Shown here: positions 29,831-36,986 of the stretch, in pieces
Position numbering within the stretch: the stretch's first letter is position 1
Layout: each line of letters starts with the position of its first letter
Assembly (NCBI GenBank): GCA_902594245.1
Contig: CACJLM010000005.1
Span: 1-36,986, forward strand
Length of the DNA stretch: 36,986 nucleotides
From: an uncultured Pelagibacteraceae bacterium
GTDB taxonomy: Bacteria; Pseudomonadota; Alphaproteobacteria; Pelagibacterales; Pelagibacteraceae
Direction of reading: 5' to 3'
The notes under the pieces: generated by a model
Database searches by the model: none
The model's input: the letters and a program-made list of their open reading frames with translations, nothing else
Told to the model about the DNA's origin: nothing
Position numbers and translations under genes: made by a program

Positions 29831-30903
29831 TGAGTTTTAAGTGTGGAATCGTTGGATTACCTAATGTAGGTAAATCAACTTTATTTAATGCTCTAACAAA
29901 CTCTAATAAAGCTCAAGCAGCAAATTTTCCATTTTGTACGATTGATCCAAATATTGGAGTTGTAGCCGTGCCTGATAACAGGTTAGAAAATTTAGCGAAA
30001 ATATCAAAATCAAAAAAAATAATTAATACAACTATTTCATTCGTTGATATTGCTGGATTAGTAAAAGGTGCATCCAAAGGTGAAGGTTTAGGAAATAAAT
30101 TTTTATCACATATAAGAGAAGTTGATGCAATAATTCATATGATAAGATGTTTTGACTCAGATGACATTCAAAACGTAAATCCTAATGTTGATCCAGTTAG
30201 AGACCTTGAAATAATTGAAACAGAAATGATGTTGGCTGATTTAGAGTCTATCCAAAAAAGACTAGAAAAAAATAATAAAAAAAATGTAGATGAAGAACAA
30301 ATTAAAATACTCGAAACTGCGTTAGATTGCTTAAACAATGAAAAAAATATTGATTTATTAAATTCTCAATTTGAAAAAAAAAGATTAAATCAAAGTGGTT
30401 TATTATCTATAAAACCTAAAATATTTGTTTGTAATGTAGATGAACAGAGTGTTCAAAAGGGCAATGAATATACCAAAAAATTCATTGATAAATTTGGAAA
30501 TGAAAACACTTTGATTATCTCTGCAGATATTGAAAACCAAATCAATGAATTAGATTCAAGTGAAAGAAAAAATTACATGGACATGATAGGATTAAAAGAA
30601 ACTGGTTTAGATAAGTTGATTCAAAATGGATATAAAATTCTTGAATTAGATACTTTTTTTACTTCTGGGCCCGAAGAAACACGTGCTTGGACTATTCAAA
30701 AAAATTGTATTGCCCCAAAAGCTGCTGCTGAAATTCATACAGATTTTGAAAAAGGGTTTATTAGAGCTGAAACAATTTCCTATAAAGATTTTATTGAAAA
30801 TGATGGATGGGTAAATTCAAAAACAAATGGCAAGATGAGGTTAGAAGGAAAAGATTATGTTGTAAAAGATGGAGATGTTTTAAATTTTCGTTTCAATACG
30901 TGA
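29830..30903 (+). CDS. ychF: Ribosome-associated ATPase/GTPase YchF (OBG family)
   Basis: YchF is a universally conserved P-loop NTPase that prefers ATP and binds ribosomes. It has 357 residues. G1 is GLPNVGKSTLFNAL (residues 9-22), G3 is DIAGLVKGASKGEGLGNKFL (about 73), and the G4 position reads NVDE rather than NKxD, as is usual for the ATP-preferring YchF group. The C-terminal TGS-like domain has FFTSGPEETRAWTI and AAAEIHTDFEKGFIRAE. The gene overlaps pth by one base at its start. Its last 24 bases overlap the end of the convergent petC. Confidence 0.97.
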   Translation: MSFKCGIVGLPNVGKSTLFNALTNSNKAQAANFPFCTIDPNIGVVAVPDNRLENLAKISKSKKIINTTISFVDIAGLVKGASKGEGLGNKFLSHIREVDAIIHMIRCFDSDDIQNVNPNVDPVRDLEIIETEMMLADLESIQKRLEKNNKKNVDEEQIKILETALDCLNNEKNIDLLNSQFEKKRLNQSGLLSIKPKIFVCNVDEQSVQKGNEYTKKFIDKFGNENTLIISADIENQINELDSSERKNYMDMIGLKETGLDKLIQNGYKILELDTFFTSGPEETRAWTIQKNCIAPKAAAEIHTDFEKGFIRAETISYKDFIENDGWVNSKTNGKMRLEGKDYVVKDGDVLNFRFNT

Positions 30904-31659
30904 CCAAATTCTCTTCATACTAAAATAGACTAAAACTGTAAGAATAATTAAATACACAATAGCCTTAAATCCCATTCTATGTCTTGACTCTAAATGCGGT
31001 TCCGCTGCCCACATTAAAAATGTAGTCACATCTTTGGACATTTGTTCAACTGTTGCGCTTGTTCCATCATTATATTCTACTAATCCATCAGATAGTTGAT
31101 TGGCCATTTTAATTTTATTTCCATACATATATTTATTGTAATAAACTCCATCATCTAAAGTAACTCCAACTGGCGGGTCTTCATATCCTTGAAGTAGTGA
31201 ATATATATAATCAACTCCGCCCCCTCTGGCTTTAACTAAAACTGACATATCCGGTGGATAAGCTCCTCCGTTAGCCGCTTGAGCAGCTTGAACATTTTCA
31301 TATGGCATTATAAATTTATCAGATAATTTTCCAGGTCTTGTAAACATGTCACCATCAGCATTAGGTCCATCTTTAACCTCAAAAGATGCAGCTATTGCTT
31401 TTGCTTGTGCCTCTGTAAATTCAGGTCCACCTTTTTCTGCTAAATTTCTATAACTTAAATATTTCATAGAATGGCAAGATGAACACACTTCTGTATAAAC
31501 TTGGTACCCTCTTTGAAGTGCACCTCTATCAAATTTGCCAAAAAGACCTTTAAAACTCCAATCAGTTTTTAAGTATTCCACTTTTTCAGCAGCATTAGTG
31601 TTGTATTGAAAACTAATAAAAAATATTGATAAGATTAACGCTTTAAAAAAATTTTTCAC
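30880..31659 (-). CDS. petC: Cytochrome c1 of the bc1 complex
   Basis: Cytochrome c1 accepts electrons from the Rieske protein and passes them to a soluble cytochrome c. The 259-residue protein starts at a GTG and has an N-terminal signal peptide (LILSIFFISFQYNTNAA). The haem-binding CSSCH lies at residues 59-63. The axial Met is about residue 185 in KIKMANQLSDG, which aligns with the mitochondrial IAMAPPI segment. The conserved YNDGTSATVEQMSKDVTTFL follows, and a C-terminal anchor helix (AIVYLIILTVLVYFSMKRIW) ends the chain. It is the last gene of petABC, 8 bases after petB. Its 3' end overlaps ychF on the other strand. Confidence 0.97.
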   Translation of the reverse strand: MKNFFKALILSIFFISFQYNTNAAEKVEYLKTDWSFKGLFGKFDRGALQRGYQVYTEVCSSCHSMKYLSYRNLAEKGGPEFTEAQAKAIAASFEVKDGPNADGDMFTRPGKLSDKFIMPYENVQAAQAANGGAYPPDMSVLVKARGGGVDYIYSLLQGYEDPPVGVTLDDGVYYNKYMYGNKIKMANQLSDGLVEYNDGTSATVEQMSKDVTTFLMWAAEPHLESRHRMGFKAIVYLIILTVLVYFSMKRIWSRIETKI

Positions 31660-31667
31660 TAATTATT

Positions 31668-32921
31668 TCAACTCTCTTTTTTTTTTGCTGCAGCTAAATT
31701 TGGACTTCCACCTAAAATAGGTTCGGTAATACTTAAAGGAATTGGAAGGGTTTTTTCTTTAAAACCTAAGACTGGTAAAATTACTAAGAAGTGTAAGAAA
31801 TAATATGCGGTAGCTATTCTAGCTATCAACAAATATAGTCCTTCTGCAGGCATTGCACCTACGTAACCTAAAATTAAAACATCAGCAACAAGGATCCAGT
31901 AAAATTGTCTATACAATGGTCTGAATACTGCTGATCTAATTTTAGAGGTATCTAACCAAGGTAGTGCAGCTAAAATTAAAATTGCAGATAACATAGCCAC
32001 AACACCTAATAATTTGTCTGGAACTGATCTTAAAATTGCGTAGAAAGGTAATAAATACCACTCAGGCACTATATGCGCTGGAGTAACTAATGGATTAGCC
32101 TCAATATAATTATCTGCGTGACCTAATATATTTGGTGTATAAAAAACAAAAAATGCAAACACAATCATAAACATTAGTAAAGCAAAGCCATCTTTAATTA
32201 CAATATAAGGGTGAAATGGTACTGTGTCTTTTGAAGGTTTTTTTATATCGATACCTACTGGATTGTTGTTTCCAGGAACATGTAATGCCCAAATATGCAA
32301 AACAACTAGACCTAAAATCAAAAAAGGAATTAAATAATGAAGTGTAAAAAATCTTGTTAATGTTGGATTATCAACTGAATAGCCGCCCCATAGCCAAGTA
32401 ACAATTCCTTCGCCTATTAGAGGAATAGCGCTAAATAAATTTGTGATTACTGTTGCACCCCAAAAACTCATCTGTCCCCAAGGAAGCACATATCCCATAA
32501 ACGCGGCTGCCATCATTAAAAGATAAATAATAATACCTATAATCCAGATTATTTCTCTTGGTGCTTTGTAAGAACCATAAAAAAGAGATCTAAATATATG
32601 AATATAGACAGCTAAAAAAAACATTGATGCACCATTTGCATGAATGTATCTAATTAACCAACCATAATTAACATCTCTCATTATGTGTTCAACACTATCA
32701 AAAGCCATATCTGCGTGAGCAATATAATGCATGGCCAATACTAAGCCCGTAACAATTTGTGTAATTAAACAAAAAGTTAAAATTCCACCAAAAGTCCACC
32801 AATAATTCAAATTTTTAGGAGTTGGGTATTCAGTTAAATGGTTGGCTAGAGTAAGTAAAGGTAAACGATCGTTAAACCATTTTCCAACTTTTGATTTAGG
32901 TGTATATTCGTGATCACTCAT
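31668..32921 (-). CDS. petB: Cytochrome b of the bc1 complex
   Basis: Cytochrome b forms the quinone-binding membrane core of complex III. The 417-residue protein has the expected hydrophobic helices. The first haem-ligand helix carries [11 protein letters not shown] and [12 protein letters not shown]; the second pair of His appears in [25 protein letters not shown]. The quinol-oxidation site shows [16 protein letters not shown] (about 150) and the PEWY motif in [19 protein letters not shown] (about 290). The C-terminal part has the extra helix typical of alphaproteobacterial proteins. It lies 5 bases after petA. Confidence 0.98.
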   Translation of the reverse strand: MSDHEYTPKSKVGKWFNDRLPLLTLANHLTEYPTPKNLNYWWTFGGILTFCLITQIVTGLVLAMHYIAHADMAFDSVEHIMRDVNYGWLIRYIHANGASMFFLAVYIHIFRSLFYGSYKAPREIIWIIGIIIYLLMMAAAFMGYVLPWGQMSFWGATVITNLFSAIPLIGEGIVTWLWGGYSVDNPTLTRFFTLHYLIPFLILGLVVLHIWALHVPGNNNPVGIDIKKPSKDTVPFHPYIVIKDGFALLMFMIVFAFFVFYTPNILGHADNYIEANPLVTPAHIVPEWYLLPFYAILRSVPDKLLGVVAMLSAILILAALPWLDTSKIRSAVFRPLYRQFYWILVADVLILGYVGAMPAEGLYLLIARIATAYYFLHFLVILPVLGFKEKTLPIPLSITEPILGGSPNLAAAKKKES

Positions 32922-32926
32922 AATTT

Positions 32927-33436
32927 CTATCCAATCTTAATTGTGTTAGCATCTACAAATTCATACTTTGGAATTTCCATGTTTGTTGGTGCTGGTCCTT
33001 TTCTAATTCTTCCTGATGTATCATAATGAGATCCATGACATGGGCAAAACCATCCATTGTAATCTCCTTTTTGATCTAAAGGTACACAACCTAAGTGAGT
33101 ACATACCCCAAGCATCACAAGCCACTCTGGATTTTTAGCTCTATCTTCATCTTTCTCTGGATGTTTTAGGTCTTCCATTTTCACGGCTTTAGCTTCTGCA
33201 ATTTCTTCGTTGGTTCTTCTTCTAATAAATACAGGCTTACCTCTCCAAAGAACTGTGATTGTTTTTCCTGGACTTACAGAACTAACATCTACTTCTGTGC
33301 TTGCTAAAGCTTTCACAGAAGCATCTGGGTTCATTTGATCAATCATTGGCCAAACTGTAGCACCTACCCCGACTGCACCAACAGCATAGGTAGCTGTAAA
33401 TAAAAAATCTCTTCTATTAGTTTTTTTTTCCGCCAT
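32927..33436 (-). CDS. petA: Rieske iron-sulfur protein of the bc1 complex
   Basis: The Rieske subunit moves electrons from quinol to cytochrome c1. The 169-residue protein begins with a twin-arginine-type signal ([17 protein letters not shown]) that also anchors it. The 2Fe-2S cluster ligands are in CTHLGCVP (about 112-119) and CPCHGSHYD (about 131-139). The hinge region is short, and the chain ends in [12 protein letters not shown]. It is first in petABC and divergent from trmL across 88 bases, where the operon promoter must lie; I could not place it with confidence. Confidence 0.97.
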   Translation of the reverse strand: MAEKKTNRRDFLFTATYAVGAVGVGATVWPMIDQMNPDASVKALASTEVDVSSVSPGKTITVLWRGKPVFIRRRTNEEIAEAKAVKMEDLKHPEKDEDRAKNPEWLVMLGVCTHLGCVPLDQKGDYNGWFCPCHGSHYDTSGRIRKGPAPTNMEIPKYEFVDANTIKIG

Positions 33437-33467
33437 TTGTAAGTCTGTATAATTAAATATATTGATT

Positions 33468-33496
33468 TTGCTAGTTAATATATGATTACATATAAT
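33468..33496 (+). promoter_or_regulatory. Candidate sigma-70 promoter for trmL-hemF-greA
   Basis: TTGCTA (33468-33473), a 17-base spacer and a perfect TATAAT (33491-33496) lie 28 bases before the trmL ATG. The -35 matches consensus at four of six positions. The high AT content lowers certainty. Confidence 0.42.
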
Positions 33497-33524
33497 AAAA
33501 AAGTATTATTTTTCTACTGAAAGA

Positions 33525-33998
33525 ATGACACATAATCTCTTAAATCAAGGCCCCAAAATTGCATTATTTGAACCAGATATACCACAAAATACAGCTGCAA
33601 TAATAAGGACATGTGCTTGTCTTGGAGCAAAACTAGAGATTATTGAGCCATGTGGCTTTCTGCTGAGTGATAAAAGGTTTAAAAGAGTAGTTATGGATTA
33701 TATGCATGAAAATGAAATAAAATTCTATAAAAGTTCAGATCATTTTTTTAACCTCAAAAAGGATGAAAGAATTATATTGATGACTACGAAGGCAAAGATA
33801 AATTACACAAATTTTAAATTTAACAAAAATGATACTATTTTATTTGGAAGAGAAAGTGCTGGTGTCCCAGAAAAAGTCCATAAAATATTGAAAAATAAAT
33901 TAAAAATACCTATGAAAAAGAACATGCGCTCACTTAATATTGCTTCTTCAGTAGCAATAGTACTAGCGGAAAGTTTAAGACAAACTGAATTAATTTAA
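33525..33998 (+). CDS. trmL: tRNA (cytidine/uridine-34 2'-O)-methyltransferase
   Basis: TrmL methylates the wobble ribose of certain tRNA-Leu species. The 157-residue SPOUT (SpoU) protein has FEPDIPQNTAAIIRTCACLGA (about 15-35), IIEPCGF, ILFGRESAGVPEKVH (about 107-121) and the knot-forming IPMKKNMRSLNIASSVAIVLAE near the C-terminus. It is the shortest SpoU type, lacking extra RNA-binding domains, as expected. hemF begins one base after its stop. The ATG at 33525 follows a candidate promoter. Confidence 0.94.
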   Translation: MTHNLLNQGPKIALFEPDIPQNTAAIIRTCACLGAKLEIIEPCGFLLSDKRFKRVVMDYMHENEIKFYKSSDHFFNLKKDERIILMTTKAKINYTNFKFNKNDTILFGRESAGVPEKVHKILKNKLKIPMKKNMRSLNIASSVAIVLAESLRQTELI

Positions 33999-33999
33999 A

Positions 34000-34827
34000 A
34001 TGGAAATAGAGATTAAAAAAGATTTAACAAGCAACTGGTTTAAAATGCTGCAAGATTCTATATGCCAGTGTATAGAAAATTTGGAAAAAAATAACATTAA
34101 ATTTAAATCAACAAAATGGAAAAGAAGTCAAAAAAAAGATGAAGGTGGTGGTGAATTTAGAATTTTAGAAAATGGAAAAATTTTTGAAAAAGTAGGAGTT
34201 AATTACTCCAAAGTATATGGAAAATTCCCAAAAAATTTTCAAAAAAAAATACTTGGAGCAAAAAACGATCCAAGATTTTGGGCTTCTGGAATTTCTGTGG
34301 TAATGCATATGAAAAATCCCCTTATTCCAGCTATGCATTTTAATACTAGATACATTTGCACAACACAAAACTGGTTTGGTGGAGGCATGGATGTAACACC
34401 TTCAAAAATAGATAATAAAGAGAAAAAAGAATTTCATAAAACATTGAAAAAGATGTGTGATCGTCATAATAAAAATTATTACTCAAAGTATAAAAAATGG
34501 TGTGATGAGTATTTCTATTTGCCTCATAGAAATGAACCAAGGGGAATAGGAGGAATTTTTTTTGACTACAAAAAAGATCATTTCGAAAAAGATTTTAAAT
34601 TCGTAAGAGATGTTGGTGTAACATTTCAGTCAATTTTTCAAAAAATTATTAGGAATAAAATAAAAAAAAGATGGACAGTTAAAGATAAAGAAATGCAATA
34701 TGTTAAAAGAGGCAGATATGTGGAATTTAATTTATTATATGATAGAGGAACAAAATTTGGATTACAAACTGGTGGGAATGTTGAGGGTATATTAATGTCT
34801 TTACCACCTATTGTTAAATGGAAATAA
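34000..34827 (+). CDS. hemF: Oxygen-dependent coproporphyrinogen III oxidase
   Basis: HemF converts coproporphyrinogen III to protoporphyrinogen IX using oxygen, a late step in haem synthesis. The 275-residue protein has the hallmark [19 protein letters not shown] (about 105-123), [19 protein letters not shown] (about 172-190) and the C-terminal [26 protein letters not shown]. It lies one base after trmL and one base before greA, so it is within a tight operon. Its neighbour petABC across the divergent gap supplies c-type cytochromes, a link of theme (haem) only. The oxygen-dependent form fits an aerobic organism. Confidence 0.97.
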   Translation: MEIEIKKDLTSNWFKMLQDSICQCIENLEKNNIKFKSTKWKRSQKKDEGGGEFRILENGKIFEKVGVNYSKVYGKFPKNFQKKILGAKNDPRFWASGISVVMHMKNPLIPAMHFNTRYICTTQNWFGGGMDVTPSKIDNKEKKEFHKTLKKMCDRHNKNYYSKYKKWCDEYFYLPHRNEPRGIGGIFFDYKKDHFEKDFKFVRDVGVTFQSIFQKIIRNKIKKRWTVKDKEMQYVKRGRYVEFNLLYDRGTKFGLQTGGNVEGILMSLPPIVKWK

Positions 34828-34828
34828 T

Positions 34829-35305
34829 ATGGATAAAGAACCAATTACTTTAAATGGTCTAAATAAATTGAAAGAAGAATTAGTTTTTTTGAAAGAAAAA
34901 AAAAGACCAGAGATTGTTGCTGCGATTGCTGAAGCTAGGTCACATGGGGATCTTAAAGAAAATGCTGAATATCATGCAGCTAAAGAGGAACAGTCTCACA
35001 ACGAAGGAAGAATAACTGAAATAAATGATATAATAGCAAGAGCCAATGTCATTGATGTAACCAAAATAAATAACGATGGTAAAGTAATTTTTGGTTCGAC
35101 AGTATTTTTAGAAAATTTAGATACAGGAGAAAAAATTAATTATAAAATTGTAGGTAAAGATGAAGCAGATCTAAAAGAAAAATTAATTTTTTTTCAATCA
35201 CCTATAGGAAAAGGTTTAATAGGAAAAAATAAAAACGATTTAGTAGAAATAAGTACGCCCGCAGGGAAAAAAAATTTTGAAATTAAAGACGTGAAATATC
35301 TTTAA
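34829..35305 (+). CDS. greA: Transcription elongation factor GreA
   Basis: GreA rescues backtracked RNA polymerase by stimulating transcript cleavage. I start at the ATG at 34829 ([14 protein letters not shown]), one base after the hemF stop, giving 158 residues; the track start lies inside hemF. The N-terminal coiled coil has [28 protein letters not shown], with the acidic tip residues of DLKENAEY. The C-terminal FKBP-like domain has [10 protein letters not shown] and [10 protein letters not shown]. Its 3' end overlaps the convergent cca end by 4 bases. Confidence 0.96.
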   Translation: MDKEPITLNGLNKLKEELVFLKEKKRPEIVAAIAEARSHGDLKENAEYHAAKEEQSHNEGRITEINDIIARANVIDVTKINNDGKVIFGSTVFLENLDTGEKINYKIVGKDEADLKEKLIFFQSPIGKGLIGKNKNDLVEISTPAGKKNFEIKDVKYL

Positions 35306-36576
35306 TTATTTATAATATTTTCAACTTGTTGATCAGATATCTTAAAATTGTTATTTACCCACTCTTCTTCAATCATTCTAAGTTTATCCCCCAAAACTTT
35401 ACCCTCTGAAATTTTATATTTTAATATTAAATTATCTGCTTTAATTGGCATATTGGGCCTTGCCATATCTTTATATAATTTAATGAGTTCTATTAAATCA
35501 TTATCTAATTTTTTAAACTTAAATATTCCAAAATTTAAAATATCAATAATAGTCTCTTTTCCTTTATAGTAAAAAACTCTATTTAAATTTTCTTTTGTAA
35601 AAGCTTTAGATGTAATTTTTTCTTTATAAAATTCATGAATATTTTTTAACCTCTTTTGGTCTTTTTTTGAAAGATTAAATTTATATAAAAAATAATCCAC
35701 ATTATCAGTTTGATCAATTACCAATAGCGAGATTATAAAAATAAAATCATTTTCTTTTAAAACATTACTTGAGTAAGAATTTAATTTTGTGAAAACATTA
35801 AAATACTTTAATTGGGGGAATATTGACGTTAAAATCTCCAAGCTAAATTTGTCTTTAGTAATCTTTGTTAAAACTTTTGAACAAAGTATTTTTTTTAATT
35901 CATCTAGTAATCTTTCTTTTGATAATTTTGAAATTCCATCTAAATGCATTTTTAAATACTTAATTATTTCAGGCTTATGTTTTTGTTTTGAATAGGTTAA
36001 AAAAAATCTAATATATCTTAAGATTCTTAAATAATCTTCTTTAATTCTTTTTTCAGGGTTTCCAATAAAATTAATCTCCCCTTTTTCTATATCATCTTTC
36101 CCATTATACGGATCAAATAAATTACCTTCTCTATCAGAATAAATTGCATTAATTGTAAAATCTCTTCTGGATGCATCTTTTTTCCAATCGTTAGAAAATT
36201 TTACTACTGCATGTCTGCCATCTGTAGAAACATCTTCCCTTAAGCTTGTGATTTCAAATTTATAATCATCAATCAGTGCTGTTATAGTTCCATGTTTAAT
36301 ACCAGTTTCATAAAAATTTATTTCATTCTTTTTTAAAGCATTACATACATCTTTTGGTTTTAAATTTGTTGCTAAATCAATATCATCGATTTTATCTTTA
36401 TTTATTGTTTTTCTTACACACCCACCAACATACCTTACTTCACTCAAGTCTGAGTAAGAATTTATCGACTCGAAAATTTTGTTTGCCGGGGTTTTTAAAG
36501 TTAAGTTTTTTAGGTCGTAACTTACATTATCTAGATTATTGCTTCTAAAGAATAATTTATCTAATAAATATTTCAT
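35302..36576 (-). CDS. cca: CCA tRNA nucleotidyltransferase / poly(A) polymerase family
   Basis: The protein adds or repairs the 3' CCA of tRNAs. It has 424 residues. The class II nucleotidyltransferase motif is [11 protein letters not shown] (about 48-58), followed by the metal-binding [10 protein letters not shown] (about 64-73). HGTITALID and ITSLREDV follow, then the ATP/CTP-selecting [12 protein letters not shown] (about 135) and the [17 protein letters not shown] region. The C-terminal part is helical and divergent. Its coding end overlaps greA by 4 bases. tRNA-Gln lies directly upstream on the same strand, 3 bases away, so the tRNA processing site sets the cca mRNA 5' end unless there is a separate promoter. 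Confidence 0.95.
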   Translation of the reverse strand: MKYLLDKLFFRSNNLDNVSYDLKNLTLKTPANKIFESINSYSDLSEVRYVGGCVRKTINKDKIDDIDLATNLKPKDVCNALKKNEINFYETGIKHGTITALIDDYKFEITSLREDVSTDGRHAVVKFSNDWKKDASRRDFTINAIYSDREGNLFDPYNGKDDIEKGEINFIGNPEKRIKEDYLRILRYIRFFLTYSKQKHKPEIIKYLKMHLDGISKLSKERLLDELKKILCSKVLTKITKDKFSLEILTSIFPQLKYFNVFTKLNSYSSNVLKENDFIFIISLLVIDQTDNVDYFLYKFNLSKKDQKRLKNIHEFYKEKITSKAFTKENLNRVFYYKGKETIIDILNFGIFKFKKLDNDLIELIKLYKDMARPNMPIKADNLILKYKISEGKVLGDKLRMIEEEWVNNNFKISDQQVENIINN

Positions 36577-36579
36577 ATC

Positions 36580-36653
36580 TGGCTGGGGCGCTAGGATTCG
36601 AACCTAGGATGCAGGTACCAAAAACCCGTGCCTTACCGCTTGGCTACGCCCCA
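36580..36653 (-). tRNA. tRNA-Gln(TTG)
   Basis: The cloverleaf has acceptor TGGGGCG/CGCCCCA, a D-arm with a GG-containing loop (AAGCGGTA), anticodon stem CGGGT/ACCTG with loop TTTTGGT (anticodon TTG), a T-arm CTAGG-TTCGAAT-CCTAG, discriminator G and an encoded CCA. The canonical D- and T-loops contrast with those of tRNA-Val in the same window. It lies between ispE and cca on the same strand. Confidence 0.96.
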
Positions 36654-36685
36654 ATAATATTTTCGTATAACATAAAAAATAAAAT

Positions 36686-36986
36686 TTATATAGTTTTTGA
36701 ACTGATACACCAATATTTTTTATATTGTTTATTAAACTGTTTTTGAGCCATATCACATTGCCTTTTTGATGCATAGTAAGCAATAAAAGCAGATCCAGAT
36801 CCCGACATTCTAACAAAAATTGGTTTCTCTAAATTTCTTAAGTAAGACTTTATTTTAGTTAAAACTGGATACTTTTTTGAGACAACATTTTCTAGGGAAT
36901 TATTAGTTTTTTTCAAATAATCTGAATTGAACATTTTTTTCTTAGGATTGTAGAATTTTGCTTTATCAAATTTCCTAACCTGTGAA
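36686..36986 (-). CDS. ispE: 4-diphosphocytidyl-2-C-methyl-D-erythritol kinase, C-terminal part (5' end outside window)
   Basis: IspE phosphorylates CDP-methylerythritol in the MEP isoprenoid pathway. About 100 C-terminal residues are visible; the frame stays open to the right edge, upstream of the first in-frame ATG at 36934, so that ATG is internal. The GHMP-kinase C-terminal motif is seen in IFVRMSGSGSAFIAYYAS, preceded by DYLKKTNNSLENVVSKKYP, which fits the IspE substrate-binding segment. It ends 32 bases before tRNA-Gln on the same strand. Confidence 0.87.
   Translation of the reverse strand, partial: SQVRKFDKAKFYNPKKKMFNSDYLKKTNNSLENVVSKKYPVLTKIKSYLRNLEKPIFVRMSGSGSAFIAYYASKRQCDMAQKQFNKQYKKYWCISSKTI

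Noticed and set aside
36604-36816. 70-residue minus-strand ORF across ispE and tRNA-Gln
   Set aside because: It runs through the tRNA gene in a different frame from the IspE motif MSGSGSAF.

Overview
The window looks like a chromosomal segment of a SAR11-type marine alphaproteobacterium (Pelagibacterales, 'Candidatus Pelagibacter'-like). The evidence is a very low GC content, Lys/Asn/Ile-rich proteins, gaps of a few bases or overlaps between genes, and alphaproteobacterial gene order (carAB / yqeY-dnaG-rpoD; ilvE-marR-ompR-envZ; lgt-midA-pgeF; prs-rplY-pth-ychF; petABC). I infer the assignment from gene content and style; no marker tree was possible.

Left edge (1-1912): an accessory patch. 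It holds a minus-strand DNA methyltransferase with a zinc-ribbon insert (runs off the window) and about 300 bases without a gene. That stretch contains a truncated tRNA 5' half (CAT anticodon), a hairpin that repeats part of that tRNA in inverted orientation, a short tandem repeat and a palindrome. This resembles the scar of a tRNA-targeted integration. A lone SAM methyltransferase gene follows.

Core information-processing block (2752-6967, minus): yqeY-dnaG-rpoD in macromolecular-synthesis-operon style, with a tRNA-Val(GAC) gene 10 bases after rpoD. Two things here are odd. The tRNA keeps all its stems but has lost most conserved D-loop/T-loop elbow bases, and the DnaG primase lacks three of its four zinc ligands. 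Divergent from it is carAB (7094-11492), which makes carbamoyl phosphate.

Middle (11591-22186): a small membrane protein; an overlapping pair of a 2OG-Fe(II) oxygenase-like protein and an ELM1-like protein; trxB; a class I aminotransferase; then a tightly overlapping uvrB - FolM-like SDR - folB - uvrC - pgsA run, which mixes nucleotide-excision repair, folate and phospholipid synthesis. ilvE is convergent with it.

Regulatory and envelope block (22261-27517): a MarR-type regulator, an OmpR-type regulator and an EnvZ-type kinase overlap one another behind a good promoter (TTAACA-17-TATAAT). A convergent ubiK-like gene and lgt-midA-pgeF follow. The MarR/OmpR pair beside ilvE resembles petP/petR of Rhodobacter.

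Right part (27526-36986): prs-rplY-pth-ychF (nucleotide supply and translation); petABC for the cytochrome bc1 complex on the opposite strand; a divergent trmL-hemF-greA run; then cca, tRNA-Gln(TTG) and the 3' end of ispE on the minus strand. bc1 and oxygen-dependent HemF indicate aerobic respiration. No CRISPR array, insertion sequence, rRNA or toxin-antitoxin pair was seen. Most gene borders lack an obvious terminator, and several convergent pairs overlap at their 3' ends.
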